From the NCBI RefSeq assembly GCF_001509555.1, contig NZ_LMAS01000002.1:310001-374000 (forward strand): a stretch of 64,000 bases of DNA, given 5' to 3'. Each line of letters begins with the position of its first letter. Position 1 is the stretch's first letter. A program made the translations under genes and the position numbers. This document shows, one piece after another, positions 37,731 to 45,874 of the stretch. The notes beneath the pieces are model-generated. The model did no database searches and had not been told where the DNA came from. It saw nothing but the letters and a program-made list of their open reading frames with translations. This DNA is from Bacillus sp. FJAT-29937 (lineage in GTDB: Bacteria > Bacillota > Bacilli > Bacillales > Cytobacillaceae).

Positions 37731-37745
37731 TTGAAAGCGCTTTAA
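37731..37745. promoter_or_regulatory. Candidate cre site (CcpA)
   Basis: TTGAAAGCGCTTTAA fits the cre consensus WTGNAANCGNWNNCW at all but one of 15 positions and contains the palindrome AAAGCGCTTT. It lies 60 bp before the hydrolase start, suggesting carbon catabolite control. Confidence 0.6.
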
Positions 37746-37804
37746 GTGGCCACCAAAATATGTCGCTTTGTTGCAATGCAAATCATGTGAGGGAGGATTC
37801 AACA

Positions 37805-39850
37805 ATGTCATCAGAATACAAAGAAAAAGAAATTATTACAGAGTTTCCTTTTAAGTATCAAGCAATTGAAAATACTTGGATTCCTTTAGAAGATGGTACT
37901 AAACTATCCAGTCGAATTTGGCTGCCGGAAGTTGAGGAAGGGAAAAAGGTACCTGCTATTTTAGAGTACATTCCTTATCGCAAAACAGATGGAACAAGGG
38001 CTAGAGATGAACCAATGCACGGTTATTTTGCAGGGAACGGATACGCAGTTGTTAGAGTTGACATGAGAGGGTCTGGGGAATCGGATGGTCTCCTAAAAGA
38101 TGAGTACTTAAAGCAAGAACAGGATGATGCACTGGAAGTCATTGAGTGGATCGCAAATCAAAGCTGGTGTGATGGAAAAATTGGAATGATGGGCAAGTCT
38201 TGGGGGGGCTTTAATTCTCTGCAAGTTGCTGCGAGAAGACCAAAAGCTTTAAAAGCAATTATTGCCATTGGTTTTACAGATGATCGATATAACAATGATA
38301 TTCATTATAAGGGCGGCTGCCTGCTAAATGATAATTTCTGGTGGGGCAACATTATGTTAGCTTATCAGGCACGTCCGCTTGATCCACATATTGTTGGAGA
38401 TGTTTGGCGTGAAAAATGGCTGGAAAGATTAGAAAATATGCCTTTATGGATGGCGCAATGGATGGAGCACCAAACAAGGGATGAGTATTGGAAGCATGGT
38501 TCTGTTTGTGAAAACTATGATGATATTGAAGTGCCTGTTCTAGCCATTGACGGCTGGGAAGATTCCTATCAGAATACTGTGCTAAGTTTATTAAAAGGTC
38601 TATCTGTTCCTAGAAAAGGGATGCTTGGGCCATGGGCTCATGTTTATCCTCATGATGGCGTTCCAGGACCTGCGATTGGCTTTTTACAGGAAGCTGTTAA
38701 ATGGTGGGATCATTGGCTTAAAGGAATAGAAAATGACGTAATGGATGGACCAATGGTAAATGTATGGGTGGAAGAAAGCATGCCTCCATCTACCTCTAAA
38801 CCAGTAAGTAATGGACATTGGGTTGGGCTTGAGTCATGGCCAACAGAGGAAGTGGTTCCAAAAACATATGAATTAACTAAAGGTCAGCTAGTAGAAGAAC
38901 GTGATGAGAAGGAAGAGAAAGTACTTTTAAAAACTCCATTAAATCATGGTCTATTAGCAGGTGAATGGATGGGGGCTGGAGTGCTTGGCGAAAGCCCTGC
39001 AGACCAACGCTTCGATGATGGCATGGCGATGGTTTTTGAAGGAGAAGTATTAGAGAGTCCGCTAGAAATCGTTGGATATCCTAGATTTGAAGTAGAATTA
39101 GCGAGTGATAAACCACATGCAATGCTTTTTGCACAGCTATCAGATGTAGCACCAGATGGAGCTGTAACTCGTGTTTCATATGGCGTTATGAATTTAACTC
39201 ATTTAAATGGACATGGCGAAGTAAACTTGTTGACTCCTGGTGAAAAAGTGAAAGCATTTGTTGATTTAGACTGCTGTGGACATCAGTTTAAGGCTGGACA
39301 CAGTGTTCGTTTATCAATAGCGACTACTTTCTGGCCAATGTTCTGGCCGATGCCTGAGGATGCCACTCTAACGTTGAATTTGGAAACGGCGAAATTTTCA
39401 TTGCCAATCTTTAAGGGCAATCAAACAGCAGGACCAAATATGAATCCTCAAAGTGCGCCATTAACACCGACAACGATCCTTGCACCTGGAAAGGTAGATC
39501 GTTCGATTTCATACGATATTCTAACAGATACTTGGACTTGTATAACAGATGGTGTTGGCGGAGTATTTGGCGAAGGGATTTACCGTTTTGATGACATTGA
39601 TGTGACGGTTGAACACAACTTAAAACGTGAATTAACATTGAGTAACGCTGATCCGCTCTCAGCCAAATATACAATTACACAGAAAATGAAACTTGGCCGC
39701 GAAGGCTGGTGGATTGATGCTGATATTATCGTAACCCAAACTTCCGATAAGGAAAACTTCTACATTGTTGGAGAAATGAATGTAAAAGAAAACGACAAAC
39801 CTGCCTTTAATAAAAAATGGGATGAAAAGATTAAACGTTTTGGTCTGTAA
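37805..39850 (+). CDS. CocE/NonD family alpha/beta hydrolase
   Basis: A 681-residue cytoplasmic hydrolase of the CocE/NonD (peptidase S15-like) family, which includes cocaine esterase and X-Pro dipeptidyl peptidase. The alpha/beta core has the YFAGNGYAVVRVDMRGSGESDG block, then the nucleophile elbow GKSWGGFNS (Ser about 133) and the acid/His region LGPWAHVYPHDGVPGPA; the C-terminal part is the jelly-roll domain of this family. The ATG at 37805 follows GAGGGAGGA. Operators for the divergent TetR and a cre site precede it. An esterase acting on an imported ester is likely; the substrate is unknown. Confidence 0.85.
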   Translation: MSSEYKEKEIITEFPFKYQAIENTWIPLEDGTKLSSRIWLPEVEEGKKVPAILEYIPYRKTDGTRARDEPMHGYFAGNGYAVVRVDMRGSGESDGLLKDEYLKQEQDDALEVIEWIANQSWCDGKIGMMGKSWGGFNSLQVAARRPKALKAIIAIGFTDDRYNNDIHYKGGCLLNDNFWWGNIMLAYQARPLDPHIVGDVWREKWLERLENMPLWMAQWMEHQTRDEYWKHGSVCENYDDIEVPVLAIDGWEDSYQNTVLSLLKGLSVPRKGMLGPWAHVYPHDGVPGPAIGFLQEAVKWWDHWLKGIENDVMDGPMVNVWVEESMPPSTSKPVSNGHWVGLESWPTEEVVPKTYELTKGQLVEERDEKEEKVLLKTPLNHGLLAGEWMGAGVLGESPADQRFDDGMAMVFEGEVLESPLEIVGYPRFEVELASDKPHAMLFAQLSDVAPDGAVTRVSYGVMNLTHLNGHGEVNLLTPGEKVKAFVDLDCCGHQFKAGHSVRLSIATTFWPMFWPMPEDATLTLNLETAKFSLPIFKGNQTAGPNMNPQSAPLTPTTILAPGKVDRSISYDILTDTWTCITDGVGGVFGEGIYRFDDIDVTVEHNLKRELTLSNADPLSAKYTITQKMKLGREGWWIDADIIVTQTSDKENFYIVGEMNVKENDKPAFNKKWDEKIKRFGL

Positions 39851-39925
39851 AGCAGAAGCGAATGTACTCTAAGGGAAAAAAACGTGACTACATTAGTATT
39901 TTAGCTGTTTGATCCTAGTCAATAA

Positions 39926-39966
39926 TAAGGCCCATGAAGTTAGTTTCCTGATTCCATAGGGCCTTA
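39926..39966 (+). terminator. Weak terminator or mRNA hairpin after the hydrolase
   Basis: TAAGGCCC pairs with GGGCCTTA around an internally paired loop; no T run follows, so termination may be weak. It lies in the 290-bp gap before the BCCT gene; the rest of the gap is promoter and operator sequence. Confidence 0.45.
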
Positions 39967-40085
39967 CGAACTAATTTTATATTGAAAATTATTAGAATAT
40001 TTATTGTTCTCTTATTTTGATTGTGATAATATAATCATACGGAAAATAATAATCCTTCTAAAAAATATAGACGCGTTAGAAAGTC

Positions 40086-40097
40086 TAATCATGATAA
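40086..40097. promoter_or_regulatory. Candidate TetR operator 3 before BCCT gene
   Basis: TAATCATGATAA, one base off the palindrome found twice before the hydrolase, 45 bp upstream of the BCCT start. Its presence links this gene to the TetR regulon. Confidence 0.7.
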
Positions 40098-40141
40098 TTT
40101 AATTATCACATATCTATTTTTTAGAATTTGGGGGGAAAAAG

Positions 40142-41650
40142 ATGGGGAAAGTAAGAATTGATCCGATGGTATTTTGGACATCGCTCGTTGTCATTTTCGG
40201 AGCCACAGTTATGCTTGTTTTAAATCGTAAAGAGGCAGAGCCATATTTGGATAGCTTAATGAGTTCAATCACATATAAAATGGATTGGGCATTCCAGTTT
40301 TTAACGATAGGCTTATTTATTCTTCTAATCTGGTTAGCTTTTAGCCGATACGGAAAAATAAAATTAGGCGAAGGGAAGCCAGAGTTTTCCACTTTTAGCT
40401 GGGGAGCGATGTTATTCACTGCCGGAATGGGTACGAGTATTATGTACTGGTCCATGATGGAACCTGTTTATTACTTTATGGGACCGCCGTTTGGCATAGA
40501 GCCTGGAAGTAATGAAGCTGCGGAATGGGCAGTGACATATGGTTTATTCCATTGGGGAATTTCAGCCTGGTCATTATATGCGTTTCCAACTGTTGTAATC
40601 GCTTACTCGTATTTTGTAAAGAAACGTCCATCATTGAAAATGAGTGTTGCACTCAGTGGGGCGCTTGGGAAATATGCAGATGGCTGGCTCGCGAAGTTAA
40701 TCGACGTTCTTGTTATTTGGAGCCTTGTTGGCGGACTTGGAACTTCATTAGGCTTAGGGGTCCCGATGATGTCAGCAGTAATCGGTGATATTTTAGGTAT
40801 TCAACAATCTCTAGGGCTAAACATTGTTATTGTTATCAGTATTACGATTATATATTCTGCTAGTGCCTATTTAGGGCTTCAAAAAGGAATCAAAAGACTA
40901 GCTGATATTAACGTCTATATGGCACTCGCAATAGCGGTATTTGTATTCATTGTTGGGCCAACTTCGTTTATTTTATCGTATTTTTCGAACAGTTTCGGAT
41001 TAATGCTGCAAAATTTTCCAATGCTAAGTTTTTATACGGACCCAATTAATAAAAGCGGATTCCCTCAAGGCTGGACCGTTTTCTACTGGGCTTGGTTTGC
41101 AGCAACAGCACCATTTATGGGCTTGTTTGTAGCAAAGATTTCAAAGGGGCGGACGATTCGTGAATTGATTACTCACATTTTATTGTGGGGTTCAATTGGT
41201 GGCTGGATCTACTTCATGGTGTTTGGCGGCTATACGATGCACTTGCAGTTAAATGATATTTTACCAGTTAAAGATATTCTTAATGAAAGTGGTGGACCAG
41301 CAGCGATTGTTGGAATCCTGAAATCACTTCCACTAAGCGCAATTGTTCTTCCGTTCTTTGTTGTCCTAGGTATTATTTTCCTATCGACTTCATTAGATTC
41401 AGCAACTTACATCCTCTCAGCGATTGCGACAAAAGAGCTTAAAGATGATCAGGACCCAGCGAGATGGCATCGCATGGTATGGGGCGCGATGTTGGCAATT
41501 ATTGCTGTTTCCTTAATGCTGATCGGAGGACTGCGGGTCATTCAAACTTCTGCGGTCATTGTGTCTGTCCCAATTTTTATCATTTACCTATTACTCATTG
41601 TTTCATTACTAAGATGGTTGAAGAAAGACTTCCCGAAAATTGAAAATTAA
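40142..41650 (+). CDS. BCCT family transporter
   Basis: A 502-residue, 12-helix transporter of the betaine/choline/carnitine family. The glycine motif GMGTSIMYWSMMEPVYY (about 98-114) and GWTVFYWAWFAATAPFMGLF (about 302-321) with KGRTIREL are the family signatures; GMGTS differs from the GMGIG of Na-coupled betaine carriers, as in CaiT-like substrate exchangers. The ATG follows GGGGGGAAAAAG. It shares a TetR operator with the hydrolase and is followed 44 bp later by the UPF0316 gene. The likely cargo is a quaternary ammonium compound, which fits an esterase partner. Confidence 0.88.
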   Translation: MGKVRIDPMVFWTSLVVIFGATVMLVLNRKEAEPYLDSLMSSITYKMDWAFQFLTIGLFILLIWLAFSRYGKIKLGEGKPEFSTFSWGAMLFTAGMGTSIMYWSMMEPVYYFMGPPFGIEPGSNEAAEWAVTYGLFHWGISAWSLYAFPTVVIAYSYFVKKRPSLKMSVALSGALGKYADGWLAKLIDVLVIWSLVGGLGTSLGLGVPMMSAVIGDILGIQQSLGLNIVIVISITIIYSASAYLGLQKGIKRLADINVYMALAIAVFVFIVGPTSFILSYFSNSFGLMLQNFPMLSFYTDPINKSGFPQGWTVFYWAWFAATAPFMGLFVAKISKGRTIRELITHILLWGSIGGWIYFMVFGGYTMHLQLNDILPVKDILNESGGPAAIVGILKSLPLSAIVLPFFVVLGIIFLSTSLDSATYILSAIATKELKDDQDPARWHRMVWGAMLAIIAVSLMLIGGLRVIQTSAVIVSVPIFIIYLLLIVSLLRWLKKDFPKIEN

Positions 41651-41694
41651 GAGATCAAAAAAATAAATGTCATTGAACAGCTAAGGAAGAAACC

Positions 41695-42219
41695 ATGTTA
41701 TCAATATTACTTACTATTATTACTATTAATATCGTGTATGTATCCCTTTTTACTTTGCGAGTGATTCTAGTTATTAAAGGCTACCGTCTTGTAGCATCGA
41801 TTCTTTCGATGGGAGAAGTGTTTGTTTACCTGATGGGATTAACCATTGTTCTTGATAATTTGGACAAGCCGATTAATATCGCAGCCTATTGTGTGGGATG
41901 GGGAATAGGCGTCTTTCTTGGAAGCAAAATTGAATCTTATTTAGCACTCGGTTATATTGTGTTTGAAGTGATCGTTGATTCAATTGAGCATGAACTTCCA
42001 ATGAAAGTCAGAGAAAAAGGTTATGGAGTAACGTCTTGGGTAGCTGATGGAAAGGACGGTCAACGCCTTGTTATGAAAGTGTTGGCGAAACGTAATTCTG
42101 AACCAAGACTAAGAAGCCTTATTCTTTCATTCGCTCCTAAAGCATTCATCATTTCCTATGAGCCTAATCAGTTCAATGGTGGATTCTTACTAAAAGGTCT
42201 TCATTCCATGCGAAATTAA
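41695..42219 (+). CDS. UPF0316 (DUF2179) membrane protein, YebE-like
   Basis: A 174-residue membrane protein with two or three N-terminal helices (about 5-25, 38-58 and 65-90) and a C-terminal soluble DUF2179 domain (about 95-165). It matches the UPF0316/YebE family of unknown function. It lies 44 bp after the BCCT gene and ends in a strong terminator, so it is probably in the same operon. A role in transport or in sensing the substrate is inferred only from position. Confidence 0.78.
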   Translation: MLSILLTIITINIVYVSLFTLRVILVIKGYRLVASILSMGEVFVYLMGLTIVLDNLDKPINIAAYCVGWGIGVFLGSKIESYLALGYIVFEVIVDSIEHELPMKVREKGYGVTSWVADGKDGQRLVMKVLAKRNSEPRLRSLILSFAPKAFIISYEPNQFNGGFLLKGLHSMRN

Positions 42220-42220
42220 A

Positions 42221-42262
42221 AAAAGCAGCAGAAGAAAATTTCTTCTGCTGCTTAATTAATTT
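42221..42262. terminator. Strong bidirectional terminator
   Basis: AAGCAGCAGAAGAAA pairs with TTTCTTCTGCTGCTT almost perfectly, with A and T ends serving both directions. It closes the TetR/BCCT module and the convergent small gene. Confidence 0.92.
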
Positions 42263-42275
42263 TTAGGGATTTTAT

Positions 42276-42569
42276 TTAGTCCTGATAATCATCATACGGC
42301 GGCTCCATGCTTCTTTCAGGGTCATCATGGGTAGGATGAGCTCCTTCCATTTGTCGAGGCATGTCTTCATGTAAGGTTTTATTTTCGTAATTAAAGGCAC
42401 TATATCTGCGCTGTTCTTCGCGGAAGGGCGTACTCTTATTTTCTACGGGATCATGTCTTTTTATTGGGGATCCGTATGGTCCATCAGGAAAGTCTTCCGC
42501 GGTTAGGTAATTCCTTTGCTTTTCAACATTGGAAAAATCAGAGTACTCTCGCTGTTCTTTATCATCCAC
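42276..42569 (-). CDS. Small hydrophilic hypothetical protein
   Basis: A 97-residue, very hydrophilic protein rich in Asp, Glu, Pro, Tyr and Arg, with no signal or membrane segment; it is likely disordered. Blocks such as REEQRRYSAFNYENK and GAHPTHDDPERS recur in Bacillus hypothetical proteins as I recall. The GTG at 42569 is 7 bp behind AAGGAGT; an in-frame GTG at 42578 overlaps it. It is coded after the DUF3055 gene on the same strand and may share its operon. Confidence 0.62.
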   Translation of the reverse strand: MDDKEQREYSDFSNVEKQRNYLTAEDFPDGPYGSPIKRHDPVENKSTPFREEQRRYSAFNYENKTLHEDMPRQMEGAHPTHDDPERSMEPPYDDYQD

Positions 42570-42646
42570 GTTAATCACTCCTTAAAGTAATAGTTCTCTT
42601 TTATTATTTGTGATTAAGGTGATAATAAACAAAAGACAGCATATTG

Positions 42647-42913
42647 CTAAATTAATTCATATAAAAAGGAGCGCAATTCCTCTGCGTCTTCTTCAGAGAG
42701 ATTGAAGGCATACTCTAAATAGCCTTCTTCCTTTAAATCATCTGGTCCAATGATTGCAAAACGGCTTCCTTGAATATCAAGAACGATTTGCTTGCCATAA
42801 TAGCGATCGGATTGGACAATTGCCAAATCAAAGCGTTGATTATCACCGGTAAAGCTGACGAAGCGCGTTTTTGTATCTACCAAATCATCATATAAAAAAA
42901 ATCGTTCTGCCAT
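42647..42913 (-). CDS. DUF3055 family protein
   Basis: An 88-residue cytoplasmic protein. The start ERFFLYDDLVDTKTRFVSFTG and the middle FDLAIVQSDRYYGKQIVLDIQGSRFAIIG (given in parts) match the DUF3055 family found in Bacillus and Staphylococcus; its function is unknown. RBS AAGGAGTAATTAATAAT precedes the ATG. It is divergent from the EAL gene. Confidence 0.82.
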   Translation of the reverse strand: MAERFFLYDDLVDTKTRFVSFTGDNQRFDLAIVQSDRYYGKQIVLDIQGSRFAIIGPDDLKEEGYLEYAFNLSEEDAEELRSFLYELI

Positions 42914-43120
42914 ATTATTAATTACTCCTTTATATACATAAATTTCAGTTAATCATATTGATTCTATCATAACAGAAATAATGATAATTCTCACCGCTTC
43001 TCTAACGGAATCAGGCAATTTGTCCGATTTAACTATCAAATTTTGGAGGAAATGGTCAGATTTTGTGATAAAATGGTGGCATATGAAATTTTTGACGCTG
43101 CATCTGAGAGGAATGAGACC

Positions 43121-44425
43121 ATGCCCCGGCAAAACAAACGAAGGTTCAATGATTTGAACAAATGGATAAAAATCTTACTGCCAGAAGATAAGCTTAAATT
43201 TTATCCGCCGCAATTTATTATTCGTGACCCAATTAGGAAAGCAGTAAGAAAAGCTTTTGATGGTGGATATGAAGTGGCAGCTATTGTGTTTAATATAAAA
43301 AATTTGCGAGAATTGCCGGAACAGCTTGGAGAACAGGGGTATACAGGTTTTATTCGATTACTAAAGCTGACTTTTCAAGATGTGATCAAAGAAGAAGTAA
43401 AGTCGGAAGAGATTGTGGCTCTTCATGATTATTCAAGCGATGGTCTGACACTGTTTATGAAGGTTAACCATGATAGTCATTCTGTTACAGATATTGATAA
43501 AAAAATGAAAAGAATCCTAAGACTTTCTGAAAAAAAACTAGCCGAACTGGTTCCTCTTGCGAAACCAGTGTTTGAAACAGGATATATGTTTATTGAGAAA
43601 AGGCATTATTCGATCCAAGAAGCCATATTAAAAGCAAATCAGCATGCACTTTCCATGGCAGAGAAACGAGTTCAATCTGAATATAATGAAATGCTGTTTA
43701 TGGTTAATCGAATAGTGGCACAAAAAGATATATACCTTCTAGCTCAGCCGATTATAGATATTGCCACGGGTGAGGTGAGGGCATGGGAAATGCTGACACG
43801 CGGTCCGAAGGGCTCTGTATTAGAAAGTCCGCTCCAGCTCTTCTCTATAGCTCGGCAGACTGGGATGCTATATGACCTTGAAATGATCGTTTTCGAGAAA
43901 ACCCTTCAACAGATTTATAAAACGGGATGCACACAGGATATCTTTATTAACTTTACACCTATAACGTTAGGGCATGAACGGTTTATTCGTGATATTAAGA
44001 ATATGCTGGCAAAGTGTAAAAATATCTCCCCAAGACAAATCACTCTTGAAATCACAGAGCGTGATTCCATTGAAGGGATGGAGAACTTTTTATACAATAT
44101 AAAGGTATTGAGAATGCTTGGCTTCCGTGTGGCCATTGATGATACAGGTGCAGGATATGCAAGCTTGCACTCCATAAGTGAAATCATGCCTGATATAATA
44201 AAAATTGATCGTTCGGTTATTCAGGATATAGATAAGAATTCGGTAAAAGAGTCGATGTTAAAAGGATTGCTCATTATTGCGAAGGAAGCCGGTTCTTTAG
44301 TAGTAGCAGAAGGAATCGAAAATAAAGAAGAAGCCTCAGTCCTCTCAAGAAATAAAGTTGATTTAGCGCAAGGCTATTATTATGCTCGTCCAGATTTTCT
44401 CTACAAGGGATTGAAGCTATCTTAA
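43121..44425 (+). CDS. EAL domain protein with degenerate GGDEF-like N terminus
   Basis: A 434-residue cytoplasmic protein. The first half resembles a worn GGDEF domain (FDGGYEVAAIVFNIKNL) without a GGDEF motif. The C-terminal EAL domain (about 205-430) begins LLAQPIIDI and has WEMLTRGP in place of EAL/EVL, then IDDTGAGYASLHS, KIDRSV and VVAEGIEN. The key Glu, Asp-Asp and Lys are present, so c-di-GMP binding or hydrolysis is possible. The ATG at 43121 follows GAGAGGAATGAGACC; in-frame starts further up to 43043 are unsupported. It leads into yutE and yutF. Confidence 0.85.
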   Translation: MPRQNKRRFNDLNKWIKILLPEDKLKFYPPQFIIRDPIRKAVRKAFDGGYEVAAIVFNIKNLRELPEQLGEQGYTGFIRLLKLTFQDVIKEEVKSEEIVALHDYSSDGLTLFMKVNHDSHSVTDIDKKMKRILRLSEKKLAELVPLAKPVFETGYMFIEKRHYSIQEAILKANQHALSMAEKRVQSEYNEMLFMVNRIVAQKDIYLLAQPIIDIATGEVRAWEMLTRGPKGSVLESPLQLFSIARQTGMLYDLEMIVFEKTLQQIYKTGCTQDIFINFTPITLGHERFIRDIKNMLAKCKNISPRQITLEITERDSIEGMENFLYNIKVLRMLGFRVAIDDTGAGYASLHSISEIMPDIIKIDRSVIQDIDKNSVKESMLKGLLIIAKEAGSLVVAEGIENKEEASVLSRNKVDLAQGYYYARPDFLYKGLKLS

Positions 44426-44444
44426 TGGAAGAAGGGTGAGTAAT

Positions 44445-44882
44445 ATGTATTTTGTTGATCGGGAAAAGATTGAAACCACTCTTGTTTTTTTAGAGCAGCA
44501 ATTTGCATTTTTAGAAGAAATAAAGGAGCTTCATTCACAGCTTGAAAAAGCTGCATTGGAGCGGACAAGCCAATTGATTATTGAAGCGATTCTCGATGTT
44601 GGGAATGCCATGATTGATGGATTCATTATGCGCGACCCTGGGAGCTATGATGATATTGTGGACATACTGGATGATGAAAAGGTCATCCATGATGAGTTAA
44701 CGAAAAGCTGCAAACATATTATAAAATACCGCAAAATGCTTGTTCAAAACTATACAGAGGTCAATCATAATGAAGTAAAGTCGGAATTTAGCAAGCATTT
44801 ATCTATTCTAAAGCAATTTCCCGAGAAAGTCAGGGCATACTTGCTTCATGAGCTTGGTCCAGTATCAGCATTTCGGAATTGA
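44445..44882 (+). CDS. yutE: DUF86 (HEPN-like) protein YutE
   Basis: A 145-residue helical protein of the DUF86/HEPN group. The block GNAMIDGFIMRDPGSYDDIVDIL is diagnostic for YutE (given in part). The HEPN toxin core Rx4-6H appears altered: RKMLVQNY lacks the His, so RNase activity is unlikely. The ATG at 44445 follows AGAAGGG, with GTG at 44436 as an unsupported alternative. It sits between the EAL gene and yutF, 12 bp before the latter, with no MNT antitoxin partner nearby. Confidence 0.85.
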   Translation: MYFVDREKIETTLVFLEQQFAFLEEIKELHSQLEKAALERTSQLIIEAILDVGNAMIDGFIMRDPGSYDDIVDILDDEKVIHDELTKSCKHIIKYRKMLVQNYTEVNHNEVKSEFSKHLSILKQFPEKVRAYLLHELGPVSAFRN

Positions 44883-44894
44883 GGGGTGATCAAG

Positions 44895-45659
44895 ATGAAA
44901 TATAAAGGATATTTAATTGACCTAGACGGCACGATGTACCGGGGAACAGAATTGATTAAAGAAGCGGCAGATTTTGTTCACCAGCTTCGTAAGCGGGATA
45001 TCCCTTATCTTTTCGTCACGAACAATTCCTCAAGAACGCCTGCCCAGGTAGCTGAAAAGCTTCGCCAATTTACGATACCTGCTACGGATGAGCAGGTTTT
45101 TACAACGAGTATGGCAACGGCTAATTACATATATGAACAGAAGCAGGATGCCTCGGTATATGTAATTGGTGAGGAAGGCATTCGAAATGCTTTACAAGAA
45201 AAGGGTTTCAGGTTTGTGGAGGAACATGCGGAATATGTTGTCGTAGGAATTGACCGCTCCATTACTTATGAAAAGCTCGCCGCTGCTTGTCTGGCTGTCA
45301 GAAATGGCGCTACTTTTATTTCAACAAATGGGGACATTGCCATTCCGACAGAGCGGGGACTGCTGCCAGGCAATGGATCGTTAACATCGGTTATTACGGT
45401 TTCCACGCAAACTAAGCCGATTTTTATTGGAAAGCCAGAATCCATTATTATGGAACAAGCTCTCCAATTACTTGGAACAAAGAAAGAAGAAACCCTTATG
45501 GTCGGGGATAATTATGATACTGACATCCTAGCGGGGATGAATGCAGGGCTGGATACATTACTTGTTCATACGGGGGTAACGACGAAGGAATTGCTGGGTG
45601 GGTATGAGAGGAAGCCTAGTTATGTGGTTGATTCGTTGGATGAGTGGGAGTTTTTGTAG
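44895..45659 (+). CDS. yutF: HAD-superfamily phosphatase YutF
   Basis: A 254-residue phosphatase of the NagD/AraL subfamily. Motif I DLDGTMYRG (about 8-16), motif II FVTNNSSRTP (about 40-49), motif III GKPESIIM and motif IV MVGDNYDTDI (about 203-212) are intact, so it likely dephosphorylates sugar or nucleotide phosphates; the substrate is unknown. The ATG at 44895 follows GAGGGGTGATC; an in-frame GTG at 44886 overlaps it. Confidence 0.88.
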   Translation: MKYKGYLIDLDGTMYRGTELIKEAADFVHQLRKRDIPYLFVTNNSSRTPAQVAEKLRQFTIPATDEQVFTTSMATANYIYEQKQDASVYVIGEEGIRNALQEKGFRFVEEHAEYVVVGIDRSITYEKLAAACLAVRNGATFISTNGDIAIPTERGLLPGNGSLTSVITVSTQTKPIFIGKPESIIMEQALQLLGTKKEETLMVGDNYDTDILAGMNAGLDTLLVHTGVTTKELLGGYERKPSYVVDSLDEWEFL

Positions 45660-45695
45660 AAGAGTAATATTTAAAAAATAATATCAGATAGCACG

Positions 45696-45724
45696 AAAGG
45701 ATGGAAAATGCTCCATCCTTTTTA
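45696..45724 (+). terminator. Terminator after yutF
   Basis: AAAGGATGGA pairs with TCCATCCTTT over a 6-nt loop, followed by TT. It separates the core region from the polysaccharide locus. The 150 bp after it hold a CA(TA)n-type run near 45805-45820 and the locus promoter, which I cannot place. Confidence 0.88.
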
Positions 45725-45874
45725 TTATGGGCGTAAACGTTACCCAAAAAGTGGATTGAATCAAAATAACGAATAATTAACTATAGTGAATAGTAGTTCT
45801 ACTGCATATATATATATATGAAATTAGGTTGTTTAAGAGATTAATCAATTTTTCTATATGCGGAGGTTCATTTA

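Noticed and set aside
43043..43120. Longer N terminus of the EAL protein
   Set aside because: The in-frame TTG at 43043 lacks a Shine-Dalgarno, while ATG 43121 has GAGAGGA at good distance.
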